A stretch of DNA of 9,288 nucleotides from an uncultured Oscillospiraceae bacterium (lineage in GTDB: Bacteria; Bacillota; Clostridia; Oscillospirales; Oscillospiraceae), in NCBI GenBank assembly GCA_900752305.1, contig CAADUV010000243.1, positions 1 to 9,288 of the forward strand. The letters are read 5' to 3'. The notes below the pieces were generated by a model that was given only the letters and a program-made list of their open reading frames with translations, was not told the DNA's origin and did no database searches. The translations under genes were made by a program, and so were the position numbers. Positions 7,535 to 9,288 of this stretch are shown here, in pieces (within the stretch, counting starts at the first letter, position 1; each line of letters opens with the position of its first letter).

Positions 7535-8197
7535 TTACTTCTGCTTGCGCTTCATGAGGGCTGCCAGGAGGGTGATGATACCCAGAGCAGAGGCGGCCAG
7601 GAGGCAAGTCCAGAGGGTGAGGTTTGCGCTGTCACCCGTTTTGGGGGTGTTGGTCTTCTTCTTGATGACCGGGGCTGCAGAGGTGGACGCAGAGCTGCTG
7701 CCGTCGGGTTCCGGTTCTTCCTCCGGGGTGTAGACGTTGGTGAAGGTGACATTCTCCATCTTCTCCGTCTCATCGTCCCGGATGGCCCAGATCTCCGCCT
7801 TCAGACCGCCGTTGTCGTCGTTCACCACCCGTACCGTGACCGTGTAGACCGTCCGGTCATAGGTGTAGAACTCCGTCTCGCCCACATCCTGGTACACCGT
7901 GTAGACGTAATCGCCCGGTTTGGTGTAGGTGATGGGGCCGAACTCGACGGTACCGTTGTCGGTCACCGTCAGCTGGGTCTCTTCCGGCAGGGGCACACCG
8001 TCTTCGGCTGTCAGGACGACGGTGTAGACCTCCCCAGTGGGGATCTCAGCGTCTTCGGTCTTGGTGATGGTCTTCACTTCCACCGGCAGCTGTACCGTAC
8101 AGCTGTATGCCGCAAGGGCCTGCGTGGGGAACAGCAGGACTGCAATCAGCAGTGGAAGGAGCAGCAGTTTACGGAATCTCGTTTTCTTTTGATTCAT
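7535..8197 (-). CDS. Pilin-like (Spy0128/FctA-domain) surface protein with TPKTG sorting signal
   Basis: 220 aa from ATG 8197. Residues 1-30 are a signal peptide (NQKKTRFRK, hydrophobic core, ALA-A cleavage). Residues about 33-156 form one streptococcal pilin isopeptide-linkage (FctA-like) domain: VEVKTITKT near the start, GDYVYTVYQD, YTYDRTVYTVTVRV, and the closing FTNVY. K42 and N154 are candidates for an intramolecular Lys-Asn isopeptide bond, with E107 or E109 as helper. A Glu/Pro/Ser/Ala stalk (157-182) leads to the sorting signal TPKTG (184-188), a hydrophobic helix (192-214) and a KRKQK tail, so it should be cell-wall anchored. A GTG at 8212 is in frame but overlaps the AAGGAGG sequence, so ATG 8197 is preferred. 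It lies 35 nt behind a class B sortase, which probably anchors or polymerises it. With one domain and no evident pilin motif it may be a minor pilin, an anchor subunit or a stand-alone adhesin. Confidence 0.85.
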   Translation of the reverse strand: MNQKKTRFRKLLLLPLLIAVLLFPTQALAAYSCTVQLPVEVKTITKTEDAEIPTGEVYTVVLTAEDGVPLPEETQLTVTDNGTVEFGPITYTKPGDYVYTVYQDVGETEFYTYDRTVYTVTVRVVNDDNGGLKAEIWAIRDDETEKMENVTFTNVYTPEEEPEPDGSSSASTSAAPVIKKKTNTPKTGDSANLTLWTCLLAASALGIITLLAALMKRKQK

Positions 8198-8232
8198 GGT
8201 GTCCTTCGGCACCTCCTTCTTGTGCTTGGATC

Positions 8233-8970
8233 TTATTTGTCCAGCCGCCCGAACAACACAACACGGCCATTGGTTACCGCTTCGGAACAGGTTGACAAAC
8301 CGATAATCTGATCTTTCGCCGTGACTCCGATGTCTCGGTACTGCACGGCCGTGCCCTGAATATGGTTCAGGAGGGTCGTCACATCCCCTGCGGGCTGTGC
8401 GTCGGGGTGGTATACGACGCTGTCAAAGGCGTCAGTACTCACGCAGGCAAAAAAGGTGATGGGTATGGCTTTGCCAGGCAGATAGAGGGTGCCTGTCTCG
8501 TGGCTGTCGAAGTAGCTCTTGTCCCGGAACTCCACCACATCCCCGAACATGGCGCCGCCCTCCATATGGTGGCCATATAAGAGGTTGTAGCTGTCGGAGA
8601 AATCCCGGTTGTTCAGGCAGGAAAGGAAGATGGCGCCGGAGAAGGCGAACTCTCCCTTCACATCCTTGTTGATGTACTCCATGTCATCCTCCCCTTGTAC
8701 CACCGGGTAGTCGATATGGGTATCGTCCACGGTGATCCAGGCGCAGACGTCGGGATTGAGTTTCAGCAGCTCTTCAAAGGTGAGGCTCTCCGGGTCGTCC
8801 GCTGAGGGCTTATACTGGAGAAGGTCACTGGAGTTGAAGGCGCCTTTGTAGAGCATGGCGGTGTCCCAGAGGGAGTAACCGCCGTAGCAGAGGAGGAGGA
8901 GGATCATGAGGACAGCGATGAGGCTGAGCACTTTGTCCGCTCCCCTTGCCAGTTTTGCCGCGAATTCCAA
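8233..8970 (-). CDS. Class B sortase
   Basis: 245 aa from TTG 8970. An N-terminal transmembrane helix (VLSLIAVLMILLLLCYGGYSLW) after a few basic residues anchors the enzyme facing outward. The catalytic triad is visible: H in NLLYGHHMEGGAMFGD, C in IIGLSTCSEA (about 18 residues from the end) and R in TNGRVVLFGRL. The pattern WITVDDTHIDYPVVQGEDDMEYINKD and the long segment before the Cys are typical of class B. Sortases cut a C-terminal signal such as TPKTG and join the protein to the cell wall or to another pilin; the gene directly downstream encodes such a substrate. Start is uncertain: TTG 8970 has AGAGG 10 nt upstream and gives the expected basic N-terminus; GTG 8931 has a better site (GGGGAG, 8 nt) but starts inside the helix; the frame remains open to a TTG at 9030 inside a GC-rich repeat-like sequence without a ribosome-binding site. 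Confidence 0.9.
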   Translation of the reverse strand: MEFAAKLARGADKVLSLIAVLMILLLLCYGGYSLWDTAMLYKGAFNSSDLLQYKPSADDPESLTFEELLKLNPDVCAWITVDDTHIDYPVVQGEDDMEYINKDVKGEFAFSGAIFLSCLNNRDFSDSYNLLYGHHMEGGAMFGDVVEFRDKSYFDSHETGTLYLPGKAIPITFFACVSTDAFDSVVYHPDAQPAGDVTTLLNHIQGTAVQYRDIGVTAKDQIIGLSTCSEAVTNGRVVLFGRLDK

Positions 8971-9000
8971 ACCGTTTTTTCCTCTCTTCTTCGCGTGGGT

Positions 9001-9125
9001 CTCTCCCCTCCCCCCTCCGGCGAGGGCCAAAGGGGGCGTAGGGAGAACGGCTCCCCCACCGCCCCACCGGATGGAGCTTGCATCAAAGCCATGGTTGTCC
9101 GGCGGGGTGGTGTGTGGGGAGAGTT
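9001..9125. repeat. GC-rich inverted-repeat element upstream of the sortase gene
   Basis: Non-coding stretch rich in C and G runs with several hairpins: CCCTC/GAGGG (9013-9017, 9022-9026), GGGAG/CTCCC (9041-9045, 9051-9055), and a larger imperfect inverted repeat, CCCCCACCGCCCCACCGG (9053-9070) against CCGGCGGGGTGG...GTGGGG (9099-9119). Composition differs sharply from the AT-rich intergenic regions elsewhere in the window. This looks like a dispersed palindromic intergenic repeat; only one copy is present here, so that is inference. Confidence 0.4.
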
Positions 9126-9288
9126 AGATTAAAAGATGTACTTCACATCCTTCCGTTCTAGTTCCATTTTATCAGGAACGGTCACGGAGGTGTTGTTTTG
9201 ATTCGTCTGAATTATTCAGCGCGGTTGCGGCGGGGGAGGACGGGACCAGCGAAGTCGGTCGCCGCGACGGCCGAGCCCGCGAGGAGCG
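9126..9288. other. Right-edge region without a convincing complete gene; probable dispersed repeat
   Basis: An AT-rich piece with small hairpins (GATGT/ACATC at 9135-9149; CCGTTC/GAACGG at 9153-9181) changes abruptly near 9220 to very GC-rich sequence. Two partial reading frames run off the edge. On minus, 9288 to stop 9172 encodes a tail ending NNSDESKQHLRDRS. On plus, TTG 9198 follows GGAGG by 7 nt but encodes an Arg/Ala-rich string of 30 codons. I recall, weakly, tails like the minus-strand one recurring at the ends of unrelated hypothetical proteins in Oscillospiraceae, which would mean a repeat rather than a gene. Confidence 0.35.

Noticed and set aside
7364..8311. 315-codon plus-strand frame across the phosphatase end, terminator and pilin-like gene
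   Set aside because: It crosses a strong bidirectional terminator and runs antisense to a protein with a clear signal peptide and sorting motif.
9198..9288. Plus-strand TTG start with a GGAGG site 7 nt upstream at the right edge
   Set aside because: The spacing is good, but the 30 codons are an Arg/Ala/Gly string over abruptly GC-rich sequence that fits a repeat better than a gene; cannot be decided without sequence beyond the edge.

Overview
The window reads as chromosomal DNA from a GC-rich, endospore-forming, anaerobic Bacillota, most like the Oscillospiraceae (Flavonifractor/Lawsonibacter/Oscillibacter-type gut bacteria). The grounds are a clear spoIIID sporulation regulator, strong GGAGG ribosome-binding sites, GC-rich third codon positions, Gram-positive surface machinery (class B sortase with a TPKTG-anchored substrate), and a GC-rich repeat-like element at the right end. 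The genus is inference.

Layout, left to right. (1) Positions 1-1418, minus strand: the N-terminal 472 codons of a secreted papain-fold (C39-like) cysteine peptidase with a C-terminal Ig-like domain, cut by the window edge at an 11-C run. Its leader (1419-1551) holds a candidate promoter followed by a terminator-like hairpin. (2) 1656-2081, minus: a small GtrA-family membrane protein with its own extended -10 promoter. (3) 2256-4437, minus: a two-gene operon, a MATE efflux pump followed by a MerR/BmrR-type drug-sensing regulator overlapping it by 8 nt. The promoter in front of the pump has the 19-bp spacer and central dyad typical of MerR-activated promoters. A Rho-independent terminator closes the operon. 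(4) 4609-4857, plus: spoIIID, divergent from the pump, with a candidate sigma-E -10 box and a 13-bp terminator. (5) 5110-7412, plus: prfC (release factor 3), then a histidine-phosphatase/phosphoglycerate-mutase-like gene 50 nt downstream. (6) 7436-7480: a bidirectional terminator between convergent units. (7) 7535-8970, minus: a class B sortase followed by a one-domain pilin-like surface protein, a dedicated enzyme-substrate pair. (8) 8971-9288: no convincing complete gene; GC-rich inverted repeats and an edge sequence that looks like a dispersed repeat.

The pump/regulator pair and the sortase/substrate pair are each self-contained modules; the rest is sporulation and translation housekeeping. 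Nothing in the window is a convincing new defence or mobile system. The most distinctive items are the MerR-type 19-bp promoter, the sortase-pilin pair, and the terminator-like leader of the secreted peptidase. Both window ends lie in sequence that tends to break assemblies (a homopolymer and a probable repeat), so this may be a whole short contig.
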